64,000 nucleotides of DNA from Chitinophaga tropicalis (GTDB lineage: Bacteria > Bacteroidota > Bacteroidia > Chitinophagales > Chitinophagaceae). The notes under the pieces were generated by a model. That model made no database searches. It was not told the origin of the DNA and was given only the letters and a program-made list of their open reading frames with translations. The DNA lies in NCBI RefSeq assembly GCF_009758205.1, contig NZ_WRXN01000016.1:62001-126000 (forward strand). Reading direction: 5' to 3'. A program made the translations under genes and the position numbers. This document shows positions 25,300-34,425 of this stretch, one piece after another (position 1 is the stretch's first letter; each line of letters opens with the position of its first letter).

Positions 25300-26070
25300 C
25301 TATTTTACGCCTGCAATGAACTGCCTGATGGCAGTATCGAGGTTGGTGGTATTTTCAATAGCGCGGATAAAGGCAGTGCCTATAATGGCCCCGTTGCTGT
25401 AAGCGCAGGCGGCATCAAAGGTAGCTTTATCTTTGATACCAAAGCCTATCAGCACCGGGTTCTTCAGCTGCATACCCTTCAGCCGCTCAAAATACTGCTG
25501 CTGATGTGACATATCTTTATCCTTACCGGTAGTAGAGGAAGAAGATACCGCATACACAAATCCACGGCTAAGGCCATCTATCTTACGAAGGCGCGCATCA
25601 TTGGTTTCCGGTGTTACCAGGAAGATCAGATGCAGGCCATACTGTTCAAAAATGGCTTTGTAATCTGATTCATACTCGTCCATAGGCAGGTCCGGCAATA
25701 TCACGCCGTCTACACCCACCTCTGCACACTTCTTACAGAAATTCTCAATACCGTAAAGCAATACAGGATTAAGATATCCCATCAGTACAACAGGTACGCT
25801 GATCTCTTTCCTGAAGTCTTTCAGCTGTTCAAAAAGCACTCTCAGGCTCATCCCGTTCCTGATAGCACGGGTGCTGCTGTCCTGTATTACCGGCCCGTCA
25901 GCCAGCGGATCAGAGAAAGGCATGCCCAGCTCTATCAGATCTGCTCCTGCCGCCTGCAATGACCTCATAACAGGCAATGTATCGTTCAGTTCAGGGAAAC
26001 CTGCTGTACAGTATATGTTGAGAATACCGTTTTTCTTTGCGGCAAATAATTGGTCTATACGATTGCTCAT
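25300..26070 (-). CDS. trpA: Tryptophan synthase alpha chain
   Basis: A 256-residue (beta/alpha)8 barrel. The catalytic Glu is in LIELGMPFSDP and the second acid in DPLADGPVIQ; the phosphate-binding part is GFGIKDK. It cleaves indole glycerol phosphate and passes indole to TrpB through a tunnel. It is the last trp gene and runs into hisH with a 6-base gap. Confidence 0.97.
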   Translation of the reverse strand: MSNRIDQLFAAKKNGILNIYCTAGFPELNDTLPVMRSLQAAGADLIELGMPFSDPLADGPVIQDSSTRAIRNGMSLRVLFEQLKDFRKEISVPVVLMGYLNPVLLYGIENFCKKCAEVGVDGVILPDLPMDEYESDYKAIFEQYGLHLIFLVTPETNDARLRKIDGLSRGFVYAVSSSSTTGKDKDMSHQQQYFERLKGMQLKNPVLIGFGIKDKATFDAACAYSNGAIIGTAFIRAIENTTNLDTAIRQFIAGVK

Positions 26071-26079
26071 AAAATACGT

Positions 26080-27306
26080 TTAAGCGTTATCACCGGTATT
26101 GGCTGGCAGGTTACGGATATAAGTTTCCATGTCTTTGTCGCCACGGCCGCTCAGGCACACCACCACCACATCATCCGGTTTAAATCCTACCTCTCCTAAT
26201 TTAGCCAGGGCATGAGAAGATTCCAGTGCAGGAATGATCCCTTCCAGGCGGGTCAGCTCATACGCTGCCTGCAACGCTTCGTCATCTGTAGCGTTGAGGA
26301 AAGTAGCACGGCCGGTTTCATAGAGATGTGCATGTAGCGGACCTATACCCGGATAATCCAGCCCTGCAGAAATAGAATGCGGCTCGGTGATCTGGCCATC
26401 CTCTGTCTGCATCAGCAATGTTTTGCTGGCATGTATAATACCCAGCTTGCCCAGCTGCGTGGTAGCGGCAGAAAAACCGGAGTTTACACCTTTACCACCT
26501 GCTTCTACAGCTATCAGCTTCACATCCGGCTCATCCAGGAAATGATAATAAGCTCCCGCAGCATTGCTGCCACCGCCTATACAGGCCATCACATAGTCAG
26601 GATTAGGCTTGCCCGTCTTTTCCAGCAGCTGCTTCCTGATCTCTTCACTGATCACTGACTGGAAACGGGATACCATATCCGGGTATGGATGCGGGCCCGC
26701 CGCCGTGCCCAGTATATAGTGAGTGTTGACCGGGTTGTTGATCCAGTCACGTATCGCTTCATTGGTAGCGTCTTTCAGGGTTTTGCTGCCGCTGGTAGCA
26801 GGTACCACGGTAGCGCCCAGCATACGCATACGGGCCACATTGGGCGCCTGGCGCTGAATATCTATACTACCCATATACACCACGCATTCAATGCCCATCA
26901 GCGCACATACGGTAGCAGTGGCCACCCCATGCTGCCCGGCGCCTGTTTCTGCTATCACACGGGTCTTACCCAGGCGCTTGGCCAGCAGTATCTGGCCTAT
27001 GGTGTTATTCACTTTATGTGCACCGGTATGGTTCAGATCTTCCCTCTTCAGGTAGATGTTGGCCTTGTATTTTTCAGAGAGACGTTTAGCCAGGTATAAA
27101 GGAGAAGGACGGCCTACGTAATCGCGCAGCAGCTGTTCAAATTCCTGCTGAAAGCCCGGATCGCGCAGTATCTGCAGGTAATTGGTCTGCAACTCTTCTA
27201 CATTGGGATACAGCATCTCAGGCACATAAGCTCCTCCAAACCTTCCATAGAAACCCTTTTCATCTACATGATACCTGGAGCCGAATGTATTTTCCGCAAT
27301 CTTCAT
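26080..27306 (-). CDS. trpB: Tryptophan synthase beta chain
   Basis: A 408-residue PLP enzyme of the TrpB1 type. The Schiff-base Lys is in HTGAHKVNNTIGQ and the PLP phosphate loop is GGGSNAAG. It condenses indole and serine to tryptophan in an alpha2beta2 complex with TrpA, encoded 9 bases downstream. Confidence 0.98.
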   Translation of the reverse strand: MKIAENTFGSRYHVDEKGFYGRFGGAYVPEMLYPNVEELQTNYLQILRDPGFQQEFEQLLRDYVGRPSPLYLAKRLSEKYKANIYLKREDLNHTGAHKVNNTIGQILLAKRLGKTRVIAETGAGQHGVATATVCALMGIECVVYMGSIDIQRQAPNVARMRMLGATVVPATSGSKTLKDATNEAIRDWINNPVNTHYILGTAAGPHPYPDMVSRFQSVISEEIRKQLLEKTGKPNPDYVMACIGGGSNAAGAYYHFLDEPDVKLIAVEAGGKGVNSGFSAATTQLGKLGIIHASKTLLMQTEDGQITEPHSISAGLDYPGIGPLHAHLYETGRATFLNATDDEALQAAYELTRLEGIIPALESSHALAKLGEVGFKPDDVVVVCLSGRGDKDMETYIRNLPANTGDNA

Positions 27307-27313
27307 GCTATGA

Positions 27314-27949
27314 TTATTTTAAATACGTTGATTGAATCTTATCTGTAAAACGCTGCACTTTTTCCATATCTTTCACGCCCGGCTGTATTTCAAACTTACT
27401 GTTCACATCTACGGTACACAGTGCAGGCAGTTCCAGCTGCAGCAGCTCCGGAAGCTGGTCCGGGCCAATACCGCCGCTCAGGAAAAAAGGATGTGTGTAG
27501 GGATAGCTTTTCAACAGCTCCCAGTCAAACATCTTACCGGTACCGCCATAGGCTTTGCCGGCCTCCGTATCAAAAAGGAAATAGTCTGTAACAGGTATAT
27601 AAGCTGACAGGAGTTGCTCCCAGTTAACGGCCGCTCCCACCCTGAATGCTTTTATAACCGGCACTATGGCCTTTAAAGCGGCGCAGTACTCAGGCGTCTC
27701 ATCACCATGCAGCTGTACCAGGTTCAGACCATAGTCAGCTACAATGCGTTGCACCTGTTCCAGCGGAGCGTTTACAAAAACACCTGTTTTCAGGATACCG
27801 TTCGTTTCGCGGATAGAGCGTGCATCCAGCTTATTGCCCGCAAAACGGGGAGATTTTTCATAAAAGATAAAGCCGGCATAATCTACCCCGAAAGCTATCA
27901 GCTGCTGCAGGTCTTCTTTACGGGTAATGCCGCAGACTTTTATTTTCAT
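27314..27949 (-). CDS. trpF: Phosphoribosylanthranilate isomerase
   Basis: A 211-residue barrel. The general base Cys lies in KVCGITRKED and the general acid Asp in FLFDTEAGKAYGGTG. It catalyses the Amadori rearrangement, chemically the same as HisA three genes downstream. The ATG overlaps the trpC stop by 4 bp. Confidence 0.97.
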   Translation of the reverse strand: MKIKVCGITRKEDLQQLIAFGVDYAGFIFYEKSPRFAGNKLDARSIRETNGILKTGVFVNAPLEQVQRIVADYGLNLVQLHGDETPEYCAALKAIVPVIKAFRVGAAVNWEQLLSAYIPVTDYFLFDTEAGKAYGGTGKMFDWELLKSYPYTHPFFLSGGIGPDQLPELLQLELPALCTVDVNSKFEIQPGVKDMEKVQRFTDKIQSTYLK

Positions 27950-28749
27950 TGTACTGATTTATTGGCCAGTTCTGTTACAAAGTTCTCGAAAGCCCTTGGC
28001 GGGTCTTCCTGTTTCATGAAATGCTCTCCTATCAGGAAGCCCTGGAAACCGGCCTGCTTTAATGTAATGATAGCATCTGTATTGCTGATGCCGCTTTCAG
28101 CCACCTTGCATTTACCTGCAGGTATCTGTGGCGCCAGCTCGCAGGAGCGGTTAAAATCCACCTTGAAAGTGGTGAGATCACGGTTGTTCACCCCTACCAT
28201 CTGTATATGATCTGTCACCTTCTCCAGCTGATCGCCGCTATGCACTTCCAGCAATACTTCCAGCCCCAGGTTATGGGCAAATGCTGCCAGGCTGGCCACT
28301 TCTCTGGCAGAAAGACATTCTGCTATGAGAAGGATCACATCAGCGCCTATCGCTTTTGCTTCCAGTATCTGGTACTCGTCCACCACAAAATCCTTACGCA
28401 GGATAGGAATATTGTTGTTTGCCGCCCTGGCCTGCTGCAGATCGTCGGACGATCCGCCGAAAAATTTCTCATCCGTAAGCACAGAAAGACCGGAAGCCCC
28501 ATAACGGGTATAGGCCATGGTCACGTCCTGCACCGTCACATCTCCGTTGATGAGCCCTTTTGAGGGAGAACGCCGCTTAAATTCTGCAATGATACCTGTC
28601 TTGGCAGGGTCCTGCAGGAAGTGCGCCAGGGATAACGGCGTACGTTTGAACCAGGACACCTGTTCCAGTTCATCCACGCTGCGTTGCTGTTTACGGGCCG
28701 CTACTTCAACATGTTTATGAGCGACAATTTCAGTCAGGATATTTTTCAT
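27946..28749 (-). CDS. trpC: Indole-3-glycerol phosphate synthase
   Basis: A 267-residue barrel with the catalytic Lys motif EFKRRSPSKG, the second Lys in ILRKDFVVDEYQ and the conserved VGVNNRDLTTF. It decarboxylates and closes the indole ring. It overlaps trpD and trpF by 4 bp each. Confidence 0.97.
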   Translation of the reverse strand: MKNILTEIVAHKHVEVAARKQQRSVDELEQVSWFKRTPLSLAHFLQDPAKTGIIAEFKRRSPSKGLINGDVTVQDVTMAYTRYGASGLSVLTDEKFFGGSSDDLQQARAANNNIPILRKDFVVDEYQILEAKAIGADVILLIAECLSAREVASLAAFAHNLGLEVLLEVHSGDQLEKVTDHIQMVGVNNRDLTTFKVDFNRSCELAPQIPAGKCKVAESGISNTDAIITLKQAGFQGFLIGEHFMKQEDPPRAFENFVTELANKSVQ

Positions 28750-29741
28750 GATTGCAAACTTATCAACTTCTTAAAGGCATTATGCGCCGCACCAGACTCG
28801 AGGGAAACAACAGCTGCCTCAAAACAATCTGCGTAATTACTATATTTTCCCATGCAATGCAAGCCCATCGCCGCATTTGCCAGCACAACAGAGTTTTGCG
28901 CCCAGGTGCCCTCGCCCTTCAGTATCTTCATAAAGATCTTAGCAGCCGCATCCACAGTGCTGCCACCATAGATATCTTCTGCATAGACCTTGCGTTTTCC
29001 CAGCTGTTCAGGCGTCCAGTCCCTCTCTCCCTCATTGGTAATAACACGGGTATCTGCCGTGAGCGAGATCTCATCATAACCGTCCAGGCTATAAACGATA
29101 GCATATCGTTTATCAGTTTGCTGGAAGAGATAATTGTATACCCTCGCCAGTTCCAGGCTGTACACCCCTATCAGCTGATGCTGTGCAAAAGCGGGGTTTA
29201 CCAGCGGGCCCAGCATATTGAAAAAAGTACGGATACCCAGCTGACGACGTACCCCGGCCACATGCTTCAATGCAGGATGGAACAATGGAGCATGCAGGAA
29301 ACAAACGCCTGCTTCTTCCAGTTCCGTACGCAGCCTGGCATCGTCATTCTTGAACTGGTACCCGGCAGATTCCATCAGGTTAGACGCCCCGCTGATGGAA
29401 GATACGCCATAGTTGCCATGTTTGGCCACTTTACCACCGGCGCCAGCCACAATAAAACAGGACAGCGTAGAGATATTGAAAGTGTTCTTGTTATCACCAC
29501 CGGTGCCTACTATGTCCAGCACATCATACCCGTTCAGGTTTACCGGTACACAGAGCTCCAGCAGGGCGTCACGAAAACCCAGCAGCTCATCTACCGTAAT
29601 GCTACGCATCAGGAATACTGTCATAAATGCAGCCAGCTCACTTTCATTGTACATACCCTTTGAAATGGCTGTCAGTATTTCCTTGGCAGCACTACGGGTA
29701 AAGGTTTTATGTTCGAAAAGGTAATTAAGTATCTTTTTCAT
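28746..29741 (-). CDS. trpD: Anthranilate phosphoribosyltransferase
   Basis: A 331-residue enzyme with the PRPP-binding loop DIVGTGGDNKNTFN, the motif KHGNYGVSSISGASN and a helical N-terminal domain. It transfers phosphoribose from PRPP to anthranilate. The gap from trpG is 44 bases, the largest inside the trp unit, without a recognisable promoter. Confidence 0.97.
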   Translation of the reverse strand: MKKILNYLFEHKTFTRSAAKEILTAISKGMYNESELAAFMTVFLMRSITVDELLGFRDALLELCVPVNLNGYDVLDIVGTGGDNKNTFNISTLSCFIVAGAGGKVAKHGNYGVSSISGASNLMESAGYQFKNDDARLRTELEEAGVCFLHAPLFHPALKHVAGVRRQLGIRTFFNMLGPLVNPAFAQHQLIGVYSLELARVYNYLFQQTDKRYAIVYSLDGYDEISLTADTRVITNEGERDWTPEQLGKRKVYAEDIYGGSTVDAAAKIFMKILKGEGTWAQNSVVLANAAMGLHCMGKYSNYADCFEAAVVSLESGAAHNAFKKLISLQS

Positions 29742-29785
29742 TTCCTTGAAATTTTAGGCATTCAGTAATGATTTCCTGTACATTA

Positions 29786-30355
29786 CTATGCGTTCAGCCA
29801 GTTACGCAGTATCTTCTCTCCTTCAGGCGTCAGTACGCTTTCAGGGTGAAATTGTACTCCGCTTACATCATATGTACGGTGCTGCAGCGCCATGATGTAA
29901 CCGTTGCTGTCCTTTGCCGTAATGACCAGCTCTTCAGGCAGCGTTTTTTCATCTACCACCCAGGAGTGATAACGCCCTACTTCCAGCTCATCAGGTAATC
30001 CGTTGAACAGACGCCCTTCCCTGCTGATGATGTTTACCGGGGTAGCTACTCCGTGGTAAACGTCTTTCAGGTTAATAAGGCTGGCGCCGAAAGCCTCGCC
30101 AATAGCCTGCTGACCAAGACATACGCCAAAGATGGATTTGGTAGGCGCATATTCTTTGATCAGTGGCAGCAGCAAACCGGCTTCTTCCGGTATACCCGGA
30201 CCGGGAGAGAGTATGATCTTATCGAAATCATTCACTTTTTCAAGAGGGATCTCATCATTGCGGTAAACACTTACCTTTCCGTTGATGATCTTTTCTACAA
30301 GGTGCACCAGGTTATAGGTAAACGAATCGTAATTATCAAACACCAGAATGTTCAT
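29786..30355 (-). CDS. trpG: Anthranilate synthase glutaminase component
   Basis: A 189-residue class I amidotransferase. Active-site Cys in FGVCLGQQAIGE, His and Glu in VQFHPESVLTPEG, oxyanion segment LSPGPGIPEEAG. It feeds ammonia to TrpE and may also serve PabB in folate synthesis, as stand-alone TrpG often does. It begins 1 base after the trpE stop. Confidence 0.97.
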   Translation of the reverse strand: MNILVFDNYDSFTYNLVHLVEKIINGKVSVYRNDEIPLEKVNDFDKIILSPGPGIPEEAGLLLPLIKEYAPTKSIFGVCLGQQAIGEAFGASLINLKDVYHGVATPVNIISREGRLFNGLPDELEVGRYHSWVVDEKTLPEELVITAKDSNGYIMALQHRTYDVSGVQFHPESVLTPEGEKILRNWLNA

Positions 30356-30356
30356 G

Positions 30357-31769
30357 TCAGATATTTTGCGCCAGGATAATGGCCTGTTTTAATGCATTCA
30401 GTTTATTGTTCACTTCTTCCAGCTCTGAAGTAGCAACAGATTTGGCTACTACGCCTGCACCGGCCTGATAATACAGTGTATTGGACTTGCTCAGAATAGA
30501 GCGGATCATAATAGCATGGTTAAAGCTGCCGTTGAAACCCACAGAACCTATACAACCTCCGTAAAAACCACGGGCGGTAGGTTCATACTGGTCTATGATC
30601 TCCATAGCCCTGTACTTGGGAGCGCCGGAAAGAGTGCCAGCCGGGAAAGTAGCTGCCAGCAGTGCAAAAGGATTTACTGCCGATTGCTGCACCTTTCCAC
30701 TCACCTCGCTTACCAGGTGTATCACGTGTGAATAGTATTGTATGTTGCGGTAAGACTCTACTTCCACTTCTTTTGCTACCCTGCTCAGGTCATTACGCGC
30801 CAGGTCTACCAGCATTACATGCTCTGCATTCTCTTTCGGATCTTCCAGCAGCTTTGCAGCCAGCTCCCTGTCCTGCTCATCATTGCCGGTACGGCGGAAA
30901 GTGCCTGCTATCGGGTGAATAATAGCTTTATCATCTTTAATGATCAGCTGCGCTTCCGGTGAGGAACCCATTAATTTGTAATCGCCGTAATCGAAGAAGA
31001 AGAGATAAGGAGAGGGGTTGATGGAGCGGAGTGCACGGTAAACATTGAATTCATCGCCTTTGAATTGCTGCGAGAAGGCTCTCGAAAGTACCACCTGGAA
31101 AACATCTCCGCGAAAGCAATGTTGTTTTCCTTTTTCAACAATATCTATATACTGTTCGTTGGTCAGGTTGCTTTTCTCGTCTCCGTCTGCCTTGAAACCA
31201 TACGTAGGTACATCTTTCTGGCGGATCAGCGACTCTATCAGGTCAAACTCGCTGTCAAGGCCGTCTACCTGGTTTTCGCAGAGGTACAGCTCGTCCTTGA
31301 AATGGTTGATGACTATTATATACTGGTAAAACCGGTAACGCATCAACGGGATAGTATTGCCGTTCTGTTTATTCTTATTGAACTCTATTGTTTCGAAGAA
31401 CTGAACAGAATCAAAGGTGCTGTATCCGAAGAGACTGTGAACTACAGGCAGTACCGGTTTATTCACAAAGCTGAAATTACCGAGAAATTTCTGCATCTCA
31501 TCCAGCACGCTCTGCCTGTTTTTGAGCTGCTTTCTTTCAGGTGGGAGGTTAGGATATTTAAACTCAAAATCCGTTGTACTGGTTACCTCTATCCCTGCTA
31601 TCGGCTTGATACAGATGAAGGAAAAACTGTTCTCACTGGCGCGATAGTCCGTACTTTCCAGCAGTACAGAGCCAGGGAACCTGTCGCGGAGCCGCAGGTA
31701 AATACCAACAGGTGTAAATACATCTGCCAGCATTTGCTTTGATCTTGATTTTACTTGAATAATACCCAT
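30357..31769 (-). CDS. trpE: Anthranilate synthase component I
   Basis: A 470-residue chorismate-binding enzyme. An N-terminal ESTDYRASENSFSFI segment corresponds to the tryptophan feedback site (LLES motif). The catalytic part shows SSPEAQLIIKD, PIAGTFRRTG and FPAGTLSGAPKYRAMEII. It turns chorismate and ammonia into anthranilate. It is the first structural trp gene, about 30 bases after the attenuator hairpin. Confidence 0.97.
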   Translation of the reverse strand: MGIIQVKSRSKQMLADVFTPVGIYLRLRDRFPGSVLLESTDYRASENSFSFICIKPIAGIEVTSTTDFEFKYPNLPPERKQLKNRQSVLDEMQKFLGNFSFVNKPVLPVVHSLFGYSTFDSVQFFETIEFNKNKQNGNTIPLMRYRFYQYIIVINHFKDELYLCENQVDGLDSEFDLIESLIRQKDVPTYGFKADGDEKSNLTNEQYIDIVEKGKQHCFRGDVFQVVLSRAFSQQFKGDEFNVYRALRSINPSPYLFFFDYGDYKLMGSSPEAQLIIKDDKAIIHPIAGTFRRTGNDEQDRELAAKLLEDPKENAEHVMLVDLARNDLSRVAKEVEVESYRNIQYYSHVIHLVSEVSGKVQQSAVNPFALLAATFPAGTLSGAPKYRAMEIIDQYEPTARGFYGGCIGSVGFNGSFNHAIMIRSILSKSNTLYYQAGAGVVAKSVATSELEEVNNKLNALKQAIILAQNI

Positions 31770-31808
31770 TTTTTTTGATTGAGTTGATCCGGGACTATCT
31801 AAAACGAA

Positions 31809-31874
31809 GAAGGCCCGCTGTGTAACAGCGAGCCTTCCAATTATATTTCACTACGAAACATGGCACTGTAACAC
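31809..31874 (-). promoter_or_regulatory. trp attenuator (antiterminator and terminator hairpins)
   Basis: On the minus strand a terminator hairpin (31837-31809, stems GAAGGC/GCCTTC and CGCTG/CAGCG) is followed by TTCGTTTT. The segment GTGTTACAG (31874-31866) can pair with CTGTTACAC (31828-31820) inside that hairpin with one mismatch, giving the antiterminator. TGGCAC at the last Trp codon (31899-31894) can pair with GTGCCA (31866-31861) to block it. This is the standard 1:2, 2:3, 3:4 arrangement. Confidence 0.85.
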
Positions 31875-31878
31875 CTTA

Positions 31879-31932
31879 TCATGAACTGATATTGTGCCAC
31901 CACCAATGTTTGTATGTAAAGTTCGTTTGCAT
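31879..31932 (-). CDS. trpL: trp leader peptide
   Basis: A 17-codon reading frame, MQTNFTYKHWWWHNISS, ends in TGA just before the attenuator. Three adjacent TGG codons are far from chance in so short a frame. A ribosome stalled there for lack of charged tRNA-Trp would leave the antiterminator segment free and allow trpE-A, and the following hisH-hisIE, to be transcribed. Confidence 0.88.
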   Translation of the reverse strand: MQTNFTYKHWWWHNISS

Positions 31933-31960
31933 GTGATTTTTTCGAAATTTCTTTCGGGAA

Positions 31961-31992
31961 CAAATATCTATTGTTTTTGGAAAACATGCAAA
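31961..31992 (-). promoter_or_regulatory. Likely trp promoter
   Basis: TTTG (31992-31989), a 20-base spacer and GATATTTG (31968-31961) fit the Bacteroidota promoter with one mismatch. Transcription would begin near 31954, about 22 bases before trpL. It lies 16 bases or less from the hisB stop, and no terminator separates them. Confidence 0.55.
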
Positions 31993-32007
31993 TATTTTTT
32001 AAAAATT

Positions 32008-33144
32008 CTATAAAACCCCTTTAGTACTCGGCAACTGCATATTAGACGGGTTTCTCTTCACCGCCATCTTGATAGCTTTCGCAAAAACCTTAAAAATAGC
32101 CTCTATCTTATGATGCTCATTCTCCCCTTCCGCCTTGATATTCAGATTACACTTTGCAGCATCAGAGAAAGATTTGAAGAAGTGGAAAAACATCTCCGTA
32201 GGCATCTCCCCTATCTTCTCTCTCTTAAACTGCGCATCCCAAACCAACCAGTTCCGTCCGCCAAAATCAATAGCCGCCTGTGCCAGGCAATCATCCATAG
32301 GCAAACAGAAACCATACCTTTCCATCCCCCTTTTATCCGCCAACGCCTGCGCCATCGCCTCTCCCAGCGCCAGGCCGGTATCTTCTATTGTATGATGCTC
32401 ATCAATATGCAGATCTCCTTTCGCCTTTACAGTAAGATCAATACTGCCATGACGTGCTATCTGGTCCAGCATATGATCAAAGAATCCCAATCCCGTGCTG
32501 ATATCAGCTTTACCGGTACCATCCAGGTTCAGGGAAATAGTAATATCTGTTTCTTTGGTAGTGCGTGTATGTGTCACCGTACGCAACCCCAGCTTCAGGA
32601 ACTCATAGATCTTCTGCCAGTCTGTCGATTCCAGTGCTATCGTCTCTTCCAGCGCCTTTGCATTCTCATTGATCTCTGCATTTCCCAATCCGGAGCCTTC
32701 ATTCATCCAGATTGCTTTTGCCCCCAGGTTCTTGGCAAGCATCACATCAGTGATACGGTCGCCTATCACAAAGGAATTGGCCAGGTCATAATCTGCCGTG
32801 AAATACTGTGTAAGCATGCCTGTACCGGGTTTACGGGTAGGTGCGTTCTCATGCGGGAAAGTCCGGTCAATATGTGCAGCTTTGAATACAACGCCTTCAT
32901 TTTCGAAAGCACGTACAATAAAATTCTGCGCCGGCCAGAAATCAGCTTCCGGGAAGCTGGCTGTGCCCAGGCCATCCTGGTTGGTTACCATCACCAGCTC
33001 ATAGTCCAGCTCTGCTACTATACGCGCCAGGTAAGTAAATACTTTGGGATAAAATTCTATTTTCTCCAGGGTGTCAATCTGGTATGTAGGTGGCACTTCC
33101 CTGATGAGTGTACCATCTCTGTCTATGAAGAGTACTCTTTTCAT
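32008..33144 (-). CDS. hisB: Bifunctional histidinol-phosphatase / imidazoleglycerol-phosphate dehydratase
   Basis: A 378-residue fusion. The N-terminal HAD phosphatase (about 1-180) begins MKRVLFIDRDGTLIREVPP with the DxDGT nucleophile motif. The C-terminal dehydratase (about 185-378) has the manganese-binding DEHHTIEDT and a matching second half ending HHKIEAIFKVFAKA, preceded by GLGFFDHMLDQIARH. It performs steps 6 and 8 of the pathway. Its ATG shares one base with the stop of the small upstream gene. It is the last his gene before the trp block. Confidence 0.97.
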   Translation of the reverse strand: MKRVLFIDRDGTLIREVPPTYQIDTLEKIEFYPKVFTYLARIVAELDYELVMVTNQDGLGTASFPEADFWPAQNFIVRAFENEGVVFKAAHIDRTFPHENAPTRKPGTGMLTQYFTADYDLANSFVIGDRITDVMLAKNLGAKAIWMNEGSGLGNAEINENAKALEETIALESTDWQKIYEFLKLGLRTVTHTRTTKETDITISLNLDGTGKADISTGLGFFDHMLDQIARHGSIDLTVKAKGDLHIDEHHTIEDTGLALGEAMAQALADKRGMERYGFCLPMDDCLAQAAIDFGGRNWLVWDAQFKREKIGEMPTEMFFHFFKSFSDAAKCNLNIKAEGENEHHKIEAIFKVFAKAIKMAVKRNPSNMQLPSTKGVL

Positions 33145-33350
33145 TATTTTTTTATTTTCCTGAATATGCCGAATAAGGACATACCTGCTGTAAATAGTAT
33201 TCCGCGTATAGAAAGATCAATAAATTTCCTCACGTCAAACAGCTTATCCTGCGCCCAGTAATCCATAAAACCATTCAGGATCACTGAAAATACAAACATG
33301 GCGGCCCACAAACGATAGTCCTGTTCTGCAAAGAATTTTTTCACTGACAT
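33144..33350 (-). CDS. Small membrane protein in the his operon, unrecognised
   Basis: A 68-residue protein that I do not recognise. It has two hydrophobic segments (LWAAMFVFSVILNGFMDYW and IRGILFTAGMSLFGIF) around a charged middle (DKLFDVRKFIDLS) and a basic C-terminus (FRKIKK). It sits between hisC (9-base gap) and hisB (one-base overlap, TAATG), so it is very probably translated. Why a membrane protein is in the his operon is unclear. Confidence 0.7.
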   Translation of the reverse strand: MSVKKFFAEQDYRLWAAMFVFSVILNGFMDYWAQDKLFDVRKFIDLSIRGILFTAGMSLFGIFRKIKK

Positions 33351-33359
33351 ATACTTCTT

Positions 33360-34412
33360 TTATGCAACAGTAACTTCTTCAATAGACTTTACCAATACTG
33401 CATTCTCTTCCGGTGTACCTACTGTTATACGCAAACAACCATTACACAATTCTACTTTAGATCTGTCACGCACAATAATACCCTTCTGCACAAGATGATT
33501 GTAAATCCCTTTCGCATCCGTAGTCTTAGCCAGCAGGAAATTAGCATCGCTCGGATATATCTGCAGCACCTGCGGCAAAGTAGCCAGCGCAGCCGCCAGT
33601 TTATCCCTTTCCACTACTGTTTCCTTAATCCATTCATTCACCTGCTCTGTATTATCCAGCGCCTGTAACACAAGGTCCTGCGCGGCCTGGTTAATATTGT
33701 AAGGAGGCTTCACCTTATTCAGCACATTAATGATCTCTTCTCCGGCAAAAGCCATTCCCAGGCGCAAAGCCGCCAGTCCCCAGGCTTTAGACAATGTCTG
33801 CATGATCACCAGGTTAGGATACTCAGTCAGCTCCTGTATAAATGTTTTCTGGCGGGCATAGTTGATATACGCCTCATCTATTACCACAATACCATCAAAA
33901 TTGTTCAGGATCAGTTCAATATCGGAACGGTGAATGGAATTACCCGTAGGATTGTTGGGAGAGCAGATGAAGATCAGCTTTGTATTCTGGTCCACCGCTT
34001 CCTGCAAAGCCGCCATATCCAGCTGGTAATCCGGTGTGAGAGATACCTTACGTACTATCACATCATTGATATTGGCGCTTACTTCATACATACCATAGGT
34101 AGGCGGGAAAAGCACTACATTGTCAATACCCGGCCTGCAGAAAGACCTGTACAACACATCTATCACCTCATCACTGCCATTACCCAGGAAGATATTCTGT
34201 GGCGGTACACCCTTGATATCCGCCAGTTTATATTTCACCTTCCACTGCATCGGGTCCGGGTAGCGGTTATAATTAACCGGCAGCGGAGAGCCAAAGCTGT
34301 TCTCATTTGCATCCAGGAAAATGGAAGCTTCTCCTTTAAATTCATCCCTGGCGGTTGAGTAAGGTACCAGGCGTTTTATATTATCGCGCAATAAGCTGTT
34401 AAGATCAAACAT
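33360..34412 (-). CDS. hisC: Histidinol-phosphate aminotransferase
   Basis: A 350-residue fold-type I PLP enzyme. The Schiff-base Lys is in TLSKAWGLAALRLG; other landmarks are ANENSFGSPL near the start, GNGSDEVID, SPNNPTGN and the C-terminal CLRITVGTPEEN. It converts imidazole acetol phosphate to histidinol phosphate, step 7. Confidence 0.97.
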   Translation of the reverse strand: MFDLNSLLRDNIKRLVPYSTARDEFKGEASIFLDANENSFGSPLPVNYNRYPDPMQWKVKYKLADIKGVPPQNIFLGNGSDEVIDVLYRSFCRPGIDNVVLFPPTYGMYEVSANINDVIVRKVSLTPDYQLDMAALQEAVDQNTKLIFICSPNNPTGNSIHRSDIELILNNFDGIVVIDEAYINYARQKTFIQELTEYPNLVIMQTLSKAWGLAALRLGMAFAGEEIINVLNKVKPPYNINQAAQDLVLQALDNTEQVNEWIKETVVERDKLAAALATLPQVLQIYPSDANFLLAKTTDAKGIYNHLVQKGIIVRDRSKVELCNGCLRITVGTPEENAVLVKSIEEVTVA

Positions 34413-34425
34413 GATGATATCCTTT

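Noticed and set aside
28752..29663. Plus-strand reading frame (303 codons) opposite trpD
   Set aside because: Antisense to trpD with its conserved PRPP loop; no independent evidence.
32110..33261. Plus-strand reading frame (383 codons) opposite hisB
   Set aside because: Antisense to the well-conserved hisB, no recognisable motif, no promoter.
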